DNA from: Gammaproteobacteria bacterium
GTDB taxonomy: Bacteria; Pseudomonadota; Gammaproteobacteria; Pseudomonadales; Azotimanducaceae
NCBI GenBank assembly: GCA_021773565.1
Contig: JAJFJZ010000010.1
Coordinates: 124,001-188,000, forward strand
Reading direction: 5' to 3'
Length of the DNA: 64,000 nt
Below are positions 56,105 to 64,000 of this stretch, piece by piece. The notes beneath the pieces are model-generated. The model was not told the origin of the DNA, did not search any database, and worked only from the letters and a program-made list of their open reading frames with translations. Both the position numbers and the translations under genes were made by a program. Numbering within the stretch: the first letter of the stretch is position 1; every line of letters begins with the position of its first letter.

Positions 56105-58114
56105 TTATATCGCCAGAATATACTCCAGATGGTGCCCGAAAGTCGCTGCATTCATTTCGCCGGATATCCTAAGTTCGGTTAACTCGACGCCATCAGACGA
56201 GTAAAAAATCATGCTGGGCGGCCCCGGCAAATCATAAAAACTCAATAGTTGCTTGTGTGCATCCACGTACTCCGTGACGTCAGCCCTGACCAGGTGAAAT
56301 TGTGCCAACAGCCGGCTTACCCTGGCGTCCGGGAAAACCTCCCGTTCCATTACCTTGCAGGAGATACACCAATCTGCATAAAAATCGAAAAATACGGGCT
56401 TACCAGCAGCCTTTGCTATGCGTAACTGGTTGTTAAGCTCATCCAGGTTATCCACATCAATGAAGCGCTGTTCTTCGTGTGCGACACCACCCTGCAACGT
56501 ACCACCCACCTGTGCCAGCGGTCGAAATGGATCATTCGCGCCACTGGCCGCACCAATCAACAGCAATATGCCATATACAAGGGCGAAGGCACCGCTTGCT
56601 TTCCATAACTGGCTCCAGCCAGTTCGGGGTGAAAAATCCAGCGCGCCAAGGTACACACCGGAGCCAATTGCGAGCCCGGCCCACAGAACCAGTGTGACTG
56701 GCCCGGGCAGTATTCTTTCAAGCAACCACACCGCCACAGCAAGTAGTCCAACGCCAAAAACGGCTTTAACGCCATCCATCCATTTTCCCGCGCGCGGCAA
56801 CAGATGCCCACCGCTGGACCCAATAATCATCAAAGGCACACCCATACCCAGGCCAAGAGCCAGCAGTACACCACCGCCAAGCAATGCATCCTCAGACTGG
56901 CTGATGTAAATGAGCGCACCCGCCAGAGGCGCTGAAACACATGGTGAGACCACCAGGCTGGAAAGCGAGCCCATAATAAAAACACCGGTGAATTTTCCAC
57001 CACTTTGTCCCTGGCTGGCAGAATTCAGCTTATCCTGCAATACGCGTGGTAACTGTAATTCGTAAAAGCCGAACATCGAAAATGAAAGGGCTACAAAGAC
57101 AAGCGCAAAAAAGATCAGCAATGACGGCGCTTGCAACGCTGCTTGCAGATTCATACTGGCCCCGAAGTACCCCATAAGCACGCCGACAAAGGCATAGGTT
57201 AATGCCATACCCAGGACGTAGGACAGGGACAGGCCAAACGCCCTGCTACGGGCAATACCCTCACCCTGGCCCACAATAATACTGGAGAGAATGGGCACCA
57301 TGGGTAATACACACGGCGTAAATGCCAGGCCGATGCCTGCGAGAAAGAAGAACAGTAAAGATTTCCACATGCTGTCGGTGCTTAACATGCCTGCCAGACG
57401 CCGTTCTTCTGTTTGCAGGCTCACGGCTGTTTGCAGGCTCACGGCTGTTTGTAGGCCCCCGGCTGTTTGTAGGCCCCCGGCGGTGGACGAAGGCTTTTGT
57501 TCCGCTGATAGTTCGCTAGCTGCGGGTTTAACTGAGGCGGCCGACAAATCCGCACTGAACAGTGCCGGTGCAATACCTGCCGTAGACAGGGTTACCCATT
57601 TGGTTTCAGGGGGGTAACACAATCCTGCATCTGCGCAGCCCTGGTAGGACACGCCTACTTCCACTTCGGGTGAAGGTGTTTCGGTAGTGGACAGTTTCGC
57701 GCGCACATCCGCATCATGGTAGTGCACAACTACCTCACCGAAATATTCGTCTACTTTGTGTTTGCCTTGCGAGGTCGAAATTTTACCCAGCGACCAGGGG
57801 CTAGCCTCACGCAGTTCAAGATCAAATCGATGCTGATACAGGTAGTAGCCGTCCACCATCTGCCAGGAAGCATGCACCTGCCCTTGCGCATCTATTTCGG
57901 CGTTCAACCTGAAGGCTTCATCCACCTTCAAAAATGTGGGGCCACCACTCAAAAATTGATCAATGTCAACTTTCTGGTACTCTTCTGCGAAGAGCGTCGC
58001 TGGCCTTGCAATGATAAACAGCAACGCCAGGCATATTCCGAATAATTTGCATCCGGATAAATCTATTTTCGAAAGCCTGGCACCTGTACTTTGCATGTTC
58101 ACTTCAATATCCAT
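56105..58114 (-). CDS. dsbD: Thiol:disulfide interchange protein DsbD
   Basis: 669 residues from ATG 58114, which has GAGGG five bases upstream; longer in-frame starts cross the divergent gene. Domains in order: signal sequence, N-terminal nDsbD domain (VSYQGCADAGLCYPPETKW, Cys pair), an unusual repeat-containing linker, eight membrane segments with the paired Cys (PCVLPMVP and SPCVSAPLAG), and a C-terminal thioredoxin domain (DWCISCKVME). It passes electrons from cytoplasmic thioredoxin to periplasmic DsbC, CcmG and others. Longer than E. coli DsbD (565) because of the signal region and linker. Confidence 0.95.
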   Translation of the reverse strand: MDIEVNMQSTGARLSKIDLSGCKLFGICLALLFIIARPATLFAEEYQKVDIDQFLSGGPTFLKVDEAFRLNAEIDAQGQVHASWQMVDGYYLYQHRFDLELREASPWSLGKISTSQGKHKVDEYFGEVVVHYHDADVRAKLSTTETPSPEVEVGVSYQGCADAGLCYPPETKWVTLSTAGIAPALFSADLSAASVKPAASELSAEQKPSSTAGGLQTAGGLQTAVSLQTAVSLQTEERRLAGMLSTDSMWKSLLFFFLAGIGLAFTPCVLPMVPILSSIIVGQGEGIARSRAFGLSLSYVLGMALTYAFVGVLMGYFGASMNLQAALQAPSLLIFFALVFVALSFSMFGFYELQLPRVLQDKLNSASQGQSGGKFTGVFIMGSLSSLVVSPCVSAPLAGALIYISQSEDALLGGGVLLALGLGMGVPLMIIGSSGGHLLPRAGKWMDGVKAVFGVGLLAVAVWLLERILPGPVTLVLWAGLAIGSGVYLGALDFSPRTGWSQLWKASGAFALVYGILLLIGAASGANDPFRPLAQVGGTLQGGVAHEEQRFIDVDNLDELNNQLRIAKAAGKPVFFDFYADWCISCKVMEREVFPDARVSRLLAQFHLVRADVTEYVDAHKQLLSFYDLPGPPSMIFYSSDGVELTELRISGEMNAATFGHHLEYILAI
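57411..57482. repeat. Four 18-bp tandem repeats inside dsbD
   Basis: Units start at 57411, 57429, 57447 and 57465. The first two are identical, and the last two are nearly so (GTTTGTAGGCCCCCGGCT/G). They encode six-residue units GGLQTA, GGLQTA, VSLQTA, VSLQTE in the linker between the nDsbD and membrane domains. In-frame units allow length change without a frameshift. Confidence 0.93.
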
Positions 58115-58221
58115 TGTCCCTCGAGTTATTCCTGTAATAGTTCTACCGGGCGTTACGCTATTGTAAACACCAAATTGAACGAGTTTATGACCATTATCAC
58201 TAAAAATAGACAACCGTGCGC

Positions 58222-58929
58222 ATGAAACGCTCCGTATTGTTGATAGTATCACTGTTAGTCGCCTGTACGCCTGTAAAACAGCCTCCCGAAGCAATCCCGA
58301 CAGGTAGCCCCCAAAGCACCACAAATCAAGTTGTGGCGGAAAATGTTGAGCTCGAACGGTATCTGAAACTCGCACTTGCTGCCTACAACAAAGACCAGCT
58401 ATTAACACCCGAGCAGGACAACGCATTTAAATATTACACTCTGGCACAGAAGTTGGACCCACAAGACCCTCGGGCCGCAAGGGGCCTGGAGCGCATTACC
58501 GAACGTTATCTGGCCCTGGCTTTGCAAGCAGCAGATCGGTCGAGCTTTGCAGGTGCTCGATCGATGCTGGGGCGCGCAAAAATAGTGTTCGAAAGTGTGC
58601 GTGTTAACAATCCAGACTTTGCAAGTCCGGATTTTGAGAGTATTGCAGCACAAATAGATGTTCTGTCTGGCGCGCAATCGACACGCCTGCGGCTGAATAG
58701 CGCGCAAATCAAAAATCGCGACAGCGTACTGATTAGTCGCTTAAAGGCGCTTGGCAGCCTTGCCAAAAAACCTGATACGCGGGTCGTAATCACTGTGCGC
58801 AATGACGCGGACGGTCGCTGGGTGTACCAACAATTGCGAAAGGCGCCAGGCGAATTTCGCATTCGTGGAGAAATCAATATTGGTTCACCGGCGCGTGTAG
58901 AACTCATCCAGCTAAATGGCACAGAGTAG
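58222..58929 (+). CDS. Putative lipoprotein with helical repeat region
   Basis: 235 residues from ATG 58222 (GTG 58216 is an alternative). A lipoprotein signal with lipobox L-V-A-C ends near residue 15. The mature part has helices resembling TPR-like pairs (FKYYTLAQKLDPQDPRAARGLERITERYLALALQAADRSSFAGARSMLGRAKIVF) and a C-terminal alpha/beta region. No family was recognised. The next gene starts 9 bases after its stop, so the two are probably co-transcribed. Confidence 0.68.
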   Translation: MKRSVLLIVSLLVACTPVKQPPEAIPTGSPQSTTNQVVAENVELERYLKLALAAYNKDQLLTPEQDNAFKYYTLAQKLDPQDPRAARGLERITERYLALALQAADRSSFAGARSMLGRAKIVFESVRVNNPDFASPDFESIAAQIDVLSGAQSTRLRLNSAQIKNRDSVLISRLKALGSLAKKPDTRVVITVRNDADGRWVYQQLRKAPGEFRIRGEINIGSPARVELIQLNGTE

Positions 58930-58938
58930 GAGTTATGG

Positions 58939-59388
58939 GTGTCAAAAGTTAACTATCCCTTCACTATGGTGAAATTAGCAGTGTTGGTCGTGCTGTCAGG
59001 CTTTATGGCCAGTTGTAGCGCAGGTCCGATTGCAGAGATCAGCGTTAGCCAGGCAGTCGTGAAACGCCCACTCACCGGCAAAACCCAAACCGTGGCGTAC
59101 TTCGAACTGCATAATAACTCCACGAAACAAAAGACCCTTAAACAGGTCCGCTCACAGATCGCAGGTACAATCGAACTGCACACCACCATAAAATCTGGCA
59201 GCACCCTGCGCATGCAGCGACTCAGCGAACTCATCATTCCCGCACATTCCAGCGTTAGCTTCTCACCGGGAGGCAAGCACCTGATGTTGTTCAGGGTGGC
59301 AGAGTTGAATGCGACAGGAGCGATACTTGAATTTTACTTTAGCGATGACAGCACTTATGCAGTGGAATTTTCCATTGAGGACTATTGA
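58939..59388 (+). CDS. PCu(A)C-type copper-binding envelope protein
   Basis: 149 residues from GTG 58939, supported by AGGAG six bases upstream. Lipoprotein-like signal with M-A-S-C near residue 26. The copper motif is visible: ELHTTIKSGSTLRMQRL, then PGGKHLMLF, giving the His/Met ligands of the PCu(A)C family. Such proteins deliver Cu(I) to the CuA site of cytochrome c oxidase or act in copper homeostasis. SenC/ScoI is not nearby. The sequence is somewhat divergent in the N-terminal third. Confidence 0.82.
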   Translation: MSKVNYPFTMVKLAVLVVLSGFMASCSAGPIAEISVSQAVVKRPLTGKTQTVAYFELHNNSTKQKTLKQVRSQIAGTIELHTTIKSGSTLRMQRLSELIIPAHSSVSFSPGGKHLMLFRVAELNATGAILEFYFSDDSTYAVEFSIEDY

Positions 59389-59452
59389 TACAGCGCGCGT
59401 ACCCGTATCATGACACCAAATTGCTATCAATAATCCGGCAGGAGCAGTCGCA

Positions 59453-60481
59453 ATGAATTGGAAATTTTGGCAGAGCAGCGAACTCAACGAGAACTCCAGC
59501 GTGCTCCGACGCGTTGCGGGTGGCATTGTGCTTGCTTACCTTCTGGTTTGCCTTATTCTCGGCTGGTGGTGGAATCATAAGCCGGACATGTTTGATGTTC
59601 TGGAAAATGCATCAAATACTGCTGCAAGGAACAACCAGACTATTGTTGTCGGGTATGTCACCACTGCCACACTTGATCGACTTGCAGCAACATTGCTCGA
59701 AAAACGTGGTGGGTATCTGTCCAATGATGTTTTTCCACCCGGCGTATGGGCTGACAATGTTCCCAATTGGGAGTTTGGAGTGCTCGTACAGATCAGGGAC
59801 GTGGCTCGTGCCATGCGTGTGGATTTCTCTCGCTCACAGAGCCAGTCCTCAGAAGATGAGGATTTATCACAAGCCGAGGGAAAGTTCTTTTTTGATAACT
59901 CCAGCTGGTTGCTCCCCCAGTCTGAAGATGAATATCGCGATGGTAGAAAGTTTCTTGCAGGTTATCTCGCCCGCCTTAGTGACCCAAACCAGACCACTGC
60001 GCAGTTTTATGCACGGGCGGATAACCTGCGCAACTGGTTAAGCGGCGTTGAAACCCGACTGGGTAGCCTGTCGCAGCGGCTCAGTCAAAGTGTTGGGAAA
60101 CGCCAGCTTAATACAGACCTGACAGGAGACAACCTGGCAGCACAGTCTACGGAGGTGCCAGATGACGTGGAGCTCAAAACACCCTGGACCAAGCTGGATG
60201 ATGTTTTTTACGAAGCACGTGGCCAGACCTGGGCACTGCTGCATCTACTGAGAGCCATCGATCAGGATTTTGCCGACATCCTGGAAAAGAAGAATGCACG
60301 CGTCGGCTTGCGTCAAATTGTTAGAGAGCTGGAATCCACGCAGGACACCGTTTGGAGTCCGATAATCCTGAATGGCAGTGGGATGGGTTTTGTTGCCAAT
60401 CACTCACTGGTAATGGCGTCACATGTGTCCCGTGCGAACGCAGCCCTGAGTGATTTACGCAGACTGCTGGAGCAGGGTTAG
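59453..60481 (+). CDS. DUF2333 family membrane-anchored protein
   Basis: 342 residues. One N-terminal membrane helix (residues 20-40, VAGGIVLAYLLVCLILGWWW) followed by a long, mostly helical periplasmic region with RGGYLSNDVFPPGVWADNVPNWEFGVLVQIRDVARAMR, the DUF2333 signature. Function unknown; the family is gammaproteobacterial. It ends 36 bases before rluE. Confidence 0.87.
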   Translation: MNWKFWQSSELNENSSVLRRVAGGIVLAYLLVCLILGWWWNHKPDMFDVLENASNTAARNNQTIVVGYVTTATLDRLAATLLEKRGGYLSNDVFPPGVWADNVPNWEFGVLVQIRDVARAMRVDFSRSQSQSSEDEDLSQAEGKFFFDNSSWLLPQSEDEYRDGRKFLAGYLARLSDPNQTTAQFYARADNLRNWLSGVETRLGSLSQRLSQSVGKRQLNTDLTGDNLAAQSTEVPDDVELKTPWTKLDDVFYEARGQTWALLHLLRAIDQDFADILEKKNARVGLRQIVRELESTQDTVWSPIILNGSGMGFVANHSLVMASHVSRANAALSDLRRLLEQG

Positions 60482-60517
60482 CGGACATTGATTGTAGAAC
60501 CGGAGTAACGCTACAGC

Positions 60518-61075
60518 ATGTCTTCGAACCGGCTCATCCTGTTTCACAAACCTTACAATGTTTTGTGTCAGTTCACCGACGCTGTTGGCAGGCAAACCCT
60601 TGGCCACTACATTCACGCTGGCGGCTACTACCCTGCAGGTCGACTGGACAGGGACAGCGAAGGTCTTGTGGTGTTAACCAATGACGGAAAACTACAGCAT
60701 AAAATTGCGCACCCGCAAAATAAACTGGGCAAAACCTATTGGGTTCAGGTCGAGGGAGACCCGCAGGAATCAGACCTCTTACCCCTGTGCGAAGGGGTGT
60801 TATTAAAGGACGGTTTAACACTGCCGACAAAATGTAAACGCATCAGCCCGCCCTACCTGTTAACTCCGCGCGAACCGCCAATACGTACTCGAAAGAGTAT
60901 TCCCGATACCTGGCTGGAGCTCACGCTAAGCGAGGGACGTAACCGACAGGTGCGACGCATGTGCGCAAAGTGCGGGTTTCCGGTATTACGGCTTATCCGC
61001 TATCGGGTTGGCTCCTGGACACTGGACGGACTGCTGCCGGGAGAAAGCCGGGCAGTTGAAGAACGTTCTGACTAG
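60518..61075 (+). CDS. rluE: 23S rRNA pseudouridine synthase E
   Basis: 185 residues. LFHKPYNVLCQFTD, the catalytic Asp motif YPAGRLDRDSEGLVVLTNDG, and EGRNRQVRRMCAKCGFPVLRLIRYRVG identify the RluE/RsuA branch. It makes pseudouridine 2457 in 23S rRNA. It converges with ppa with no bases between the two stop codons. Confidence 0.93.
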   Translation: MSSNRLILFHKPYNVLCQFTDAVGRQTLGHYIHAGGYYPAGRLDRDSEGLVVLTNDGKLQHKIAHPQNKLGKTYWVQVEGDPQESDLLPLCEGVLLKDGLTLPTKCKRISPPYLLTPREPPIRTRKSIPDTWLELTLSEGRNRQVRRMCAKCGFPVLRLIRYRVGSWTLDGLLPGESRAVEERSD

Positions 61076-61624
61076 TTACTTTCGCGTGGAAACCAGATAC
61101 TCATCATAACGACGAATAGAGTCCACCAATTCTTTTCGCGCAATGTTGGCGTCTGCCCAGCCGCGCACTTTCACCCATTTACCCGCTTCAAGATCTTTAT
61201 AATGCTCAAAAAAGTGCTGAATGCTGTGCAGAAGCTGCTCTGGCAGTTCCGTTACGTCGCATATTTCGGTATACAGGCTCGAAAGTTTATCGATGGGCAC
61301 ACCCAACAGCTTGGCATCGTCACCCGCTTCGTCTTCCATTTCCAGAACACCAACCAGACGACAGGGAATAACTGTACCGCTGATCAATGGTGTGGGTGTT
61401 ACCACTAATACGTCCAATGGATCACTGTCCAGGGCAAGGGTCTCGGGCACGTAACCATAGTTACAGGGGTAAAACATGGCCGTGGCCAGAAAGCGGTCAA
61501 CAAATACCGCACCTGTGTCCTTGTCCACTTCATATTTTACCGGTCCGCTTTGTGCAGGTATCTCGATAATTACATTTACTTCTTCAGGTAGGTTGTTGCC
61601 TGCTTTTACGTTACTCAAACCCAA
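61076..61624 (-). CDS. ppa: Inorganic pyrophosphatase (soluble, family I)
   Basis: 182 residues from TTG 61624, chosen because AGGAG lies seven bases upstream and the length then matches E. coli Ppa (176). Motifs: [41 protein letters not shown] and [16 protein letters not shown]. It hydrolyses cytosolic PPi. Divergent from hppA across 262 bases; having both kinds of pyrophosphatase side by side suggests division of labour or switching. Confidence 0.95.
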   Translation of the reverse strand: MGLSNVKAGNNLPEEVNVIIEIPAQSGPVKYEVDKDTGAVFVDRFLATAMFYPCNYGYVPETLALDSDPLDVLVVTPTPLISGTVIPCRLVGVLEMEDEAGDDAKLLGVPIDKLSSLYTEICDVTELPEQLLHSIQHFFEHYKDLEAGKWVKVRGWADANIARKELVDSIRRYDEYLVSTRK

Positions 61625-61792
61625 GAGCGCTCTCCTTTTAATCAAAACGTCACTGTCTTGAACCGAAAAGCGGAAATTGCCGGTTAACAAGGTTGTTATC
61701 AAATTGTATCTGGTATTCGCATTCGTTCAATGCTTCGGTATCATACGGCGGGTTTTGTCGGAGAATTTGCAGCCTCTGTCTCACTTTTTCCG

Positions 61793-61860
61793 ATAGAATC
61801 GCACTTTAAGTAAATAGAATCGCGTTTTAAGCACATAAGAATTTTGAAAATAATTCAAAA
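61793..61860. repeat. 21-bp direct repeats and an inverted repeat upstream of hppA
   Basis: ATAGAATCGCACTTTAAGTAA (61793-61813) is followed at once by ATAGAATCGCGTTTTAAGCAC (61814-61834): two 21-base units differing at four positions. TTTTGAA-AATAA-TTCAAAA (61842-61860) follows, ending 26 bases before the hppA ATG. The 21-base spacing puts both units on the same DNA face, as for a regulator binding cooperatively. Confidence 0.6.
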
Positions 61861-61886
61861 ATTAACCGATTGGGTTGGAACCATAA

Positions 61887-63920
61887 ATGAATGATATGAC
61901 ACTTTTACCGCCTGTTTTTGGCCTGGTGGGGCTGATAGCTGCGTTCTTCATCTACACACTTGTGAAGAAATTTCCAGACGGCGAAGACAAAATCAAAAAA
62001 ATAGCAGACGACATTCACGAAGGTGCGATGGTCTTCATGCGCCGTGAGTACACCATGCTCGCCATGTTCGCCGGAGTACTGCTGATATTGCTGTTCTTTT
62101 TTCTGGGCACCGGTACCGCAATAGCATTTACTGCGGGTGCGTTAAGTTCTGCTACTGCCGGTTGGATTGGAATGTATGCAGCTACACGAGCTAACGTACG
62201 CACCACCACTGCCGCACACACCGAAGGTGCCGCTGCGGCACTTACAGTCGCGTTTTTTGGTGGTTCGGTTATGGGGCTGGCAGTAGCCTCACTTGGACTA
62301 ATCGGTCTGGGGCTGGTTTATTTTCTTTACGGAGCCGACCCCGGAACCGTGCACAACATCCACGGATTTGGCATGGGCGCCTCCACTGTAGCCCTGTTTT
62401 CAAGGGTAGGTGGCGGTATCTTCACTAAAAGTGCAGACATCGGCGCCGATCTTGTAGGTAAATTGGAAGCTGGCATTCCAGAGGACGATCCGCGCAACCC
62501 TGGTGTAATTGCCGATAACGTGGGAGACAATGTGGGTGATGTTGCTGGAATGGGCTCCGATATATTCGAATCCTATTGTGGTGCGATGATTGCGACCATT
62601 GCGATGGCATCTACCCTGAGCGTGGCTAATCTTGGCAATTTGATTCCAGGAGGCATGACAGAAGCCGACTCCCGCAGTGCACTCATGTTTCTACCGCTGG
62701 CAATGTCATCTATCGGCCTCGTGTGTTCCCTGATCGGTATCGCTATTGTGCGCAGCCGCTCCGGTTCCAATCCTGCAGTGGCTCTGAGAATAGGCATGAT
62801 GGTGACACCCACCATGTTTATTGCAGCCGCCTACTGGGGTATTACCAACATGGGTATCTCGGTAAACGTCTGGTGGGCCGTAGTAAGTGGCGCCATTGGT
62901 GGCGTGGTAATTGGTCTGGTCACCGAATATTACACATCCTCTTCACCGGTTGTACGCATTGCAGAAGCCGGTAAAACCGGGGCTGCAACGGTAATTATCA
63001 CCGGTCTTGCGGTTGGAATGGAATCGGTAGTGGTACCACTTCTGGCCATTTGCGGCATCATATTTGTGTCGACAGAACTGGCCGGCCTGTACGGTGTGGG
63101 TATAGCTGCCGTTGGCCTCCTGGCAACGGTTGGAATGACAATGGCTGTGGACGCCTATGGTCCCGTAGCGGATAACGCTGGTGGAATTGCAGAGATGGGC
63201 GGCCTGGGAGAAGAAACCCGCGCAATCACCGACTCTCTCGATGAGTTGGGAAATACTACCGCTGCAATGGGTAAGGGTTTCGCTATTGGAGCAGCAGCCC
63301 TTGCAGCACTGGCCATCATAGCTGCCTATGTAGAAACCATTGCATATGTACGTGGCGAGTCCTTTGTTTTGCATCTGGGTGACCCCATGGTACTTATTGG
63401 TCTGTTTATCGGTGGAATTGTGCCTTTTTTGATAGCTGCGATTACCATGACTGCGGTTGGTGAGGCCGCAATGGAGATGATCGAGGAAATTCGCCGCCAG
63501 TTCCGCGAAATTCCCGGACTTTTAGAAGGTAATGCAGATCCTGATAACGCCAAATGTGTGGATATAGCAACTACAGCCGCACTCAAACGCATGATTGTGC
63601 CGGGTGTTATCGCTATATTTGTGCCTCCGGCAGCGGGTTTTATACTGGGAGCAGAAGCGTTAGGCGGTGTATTAGCCGGTGGCCTGCTGGGTTGCGTGCT
63701 CATGGCCCTGATGATGGCCAACGCAGGTGGTGCATGGGACAACGCCAAAAAACACGTTGAGAAAGGCAACCTGGGTGGCAAGGGATCTGATGTTCACACA
63801 GCGACAGTTGTGGGAGATACGGTTGGTGACCCCTTCAAGGATACTTCCGGGCCTTCCATGAACATTCTGATTAACGTGATGGCAATTGTAAGCCTGGTGA
63901 TCGCTCCGCTAATCGCCTAA
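61887..63920 (+). CDS. hppA: Membrane-bound proton/sodium-pumping pyrophosphatase
   Basis: 677 residues, about 16 membrane segments. PPi/Mg-binding motifs: [42 protein letters not shown] and [16 protein letters not shown]. The K+ signature segment reads [10 protein letters not shown]: Ala at the position where K+-independent pumps have Lys, so the enzyme is probably K+-dependent. Whether it pumps H+ or Na+ is not decided by what I can read. A strong terminator follows its stop. Confidence 0.96.
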   Translation: MNDMTLLPPVFGLVGLIAAFFIYTLVKKFPDGEDKIKKIADDIHEGAMVFMRREYTMLAMFAGVLLILLFFFLGTGTAIAFTAGALSSATAGWIGMYAATRANVRTTTAAHTEGAAAALTVAFFGGSVMGLAVASLGLIGLGLVYFLYGADPGTVHNIHGFGMGASTVALFSRVGGGIFTKSADIGADLVGKLEAGIPEDDPRNPGVIADNVGDNVGDVAGMGSDIFESYCGAMIATIAMASTLSVANLGNLIPGGMTEADSRSALMFLPLAMSSIGLVCSLIGIAIVRSRSGSNPAVALRIGMMVTPTMFIAAAYWGITNMGISVNVWWAVVSGAIGGVVIGLVTEYYTSSSPVVRIAEAGKTGAATVIITGLAVGMESVVVPLLAICGIIFVSTELAGLYGVGIAAVGLLATVGMTMAVDAYGPVADNAGGIAEMGGLGEETRAITDSLDELGNTTAAMGKGFAIGAAALAALAIIAAYVETIAYVRGESFVLHLGDPMVLIGLFIGGIVPFLIAAITMTAVGEAAMEMIEEIRRQFREIPGLLEGNADPDNAKCVDIATTAALKRMIVPGVIAIFVPPAAGFILGAEALGGVLAGGLLGCVLMALMMANAGGAWDNAKKHVEKGNLGGKGSDVHTATVVGDTVGDPFKDTSGPSMNILINVMAIVSLVIAPLIA

Positions 63921-63948
63921 AAGGCAGCCAAGCTGAAAGAAAAACTAA

Positions 63949-63974
63949 AAACCCGGCTTTATGCCGGGTTTTTT
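63949..63974 (+). terminator. Rho-independent terminator of hppA
   Basis: AAACCCGGC-TTTAT-GCCGGGTTT, a 9-bp perfect stem with a 5-base loop, running into six T residues, 29 bases after the stop. Confidence 0.93.
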
Positions 63975-64000
63975 CACATGTAATACAGCGTTAACACCAG

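Noticed and set aside
58115-58426. 104-residue extension of dsbD
   Set aside because: It would precede the signal sequence, overlap the divergent lipoprotein start, and lacks a ribosome site; ATG 58114 has one.

Overview
The window is chromosomal DNA of a gammaproteobacterium. The block order rpsU-dnaG-rpoD, tsaD-folB, lptD-surA-pdxA-rsmA-apaH, rpe-gph-trpE, trpGDC-vfr-coq7, purHD, dusB, prmA, accB-aroQ and dsbD resembles Pseudomonas and its marine relatives (Cellvibrionales-type lineages). The Crp protein matches Vfr closely, and a membrane pyrophosphatase is present. A free-living marine member is my inference; I cannot name a genus. Coding density is very high, with many 1-4 base start/stop overlaps, convergent genes that overlap at their ends, and frequent GTG or TTG starts.

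Left third (1-19900), the accessory part. A long minus-strand operon runs from a PLP-dependent sulfur-amino-acid enzyme (9214-10464) through a TTC38-like TPR protein and an MtnA/eIF2B-like isomerase into two GT2 glycosyltransferases, ManC, a sulfotransferase-like/coiled-coil/GT2 fusion and a GT4 glycosyltransferase cut by the window edge. A nucleoside phosphorylase (10566-11348, plus strand) separates it from a second minus-strand operon. That one is headed by a MarR regulator: aminotransferase, ThDP enzyme, orphan P-loop kinase-like protein, HpaF-like isomerase, HpaH-like hydratase and a second MtnA-like isomerase. A YeiH-family transporter diverges from marR. This region (6849-17766) is the best candidate for an undescribed pathway. 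It has two MtnA-like isomerases, a nucleoside phosphorylase and a kinase-like protein beside the last steps of a homoprotocatechuate-type route, without the matching ring-cleavage genes.

Centre (19900-34900): a tRNA with CAU anticodon (probably Ile2), the rpoD-dnaG-yqeY-rpsU macromolecular-synthesis block, divergent tsaD-folB, then cca, apaH, rsmA, pdxA, surA and lptD (tRNA maturation, dinucleotide turnover, 16S methylation, vitamin B6, outer-membrane biogenesis).

Right part (34100-64000): rpe-gph-trpE; a 4-kb run of small accessory enzymes (two hydrolases, GST, VOC lipoprotein, DUF1330); trpGDC; a lipase-like hydrolase; vfr with a structured leader; coq7; a HIT protein; a Ycf46-like AAA+ ATPase; a tandem cNMP-binding protein; purD, purH, dusB, a DUF3426 protein, prmA, accB, aroQ and dsbD; three small envelope proteins; rluE; and divergent soluble (ppa) and membrane (hppA) pyrophosphatases. 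Two genes usual in these blocks are missing from their positions: accC between accB and prmA, and fis between dusB and purH. No stretch longer than 300 bases lacks a gene. I saw no CRISPR array, insertion sequence, integrase or rRNA.
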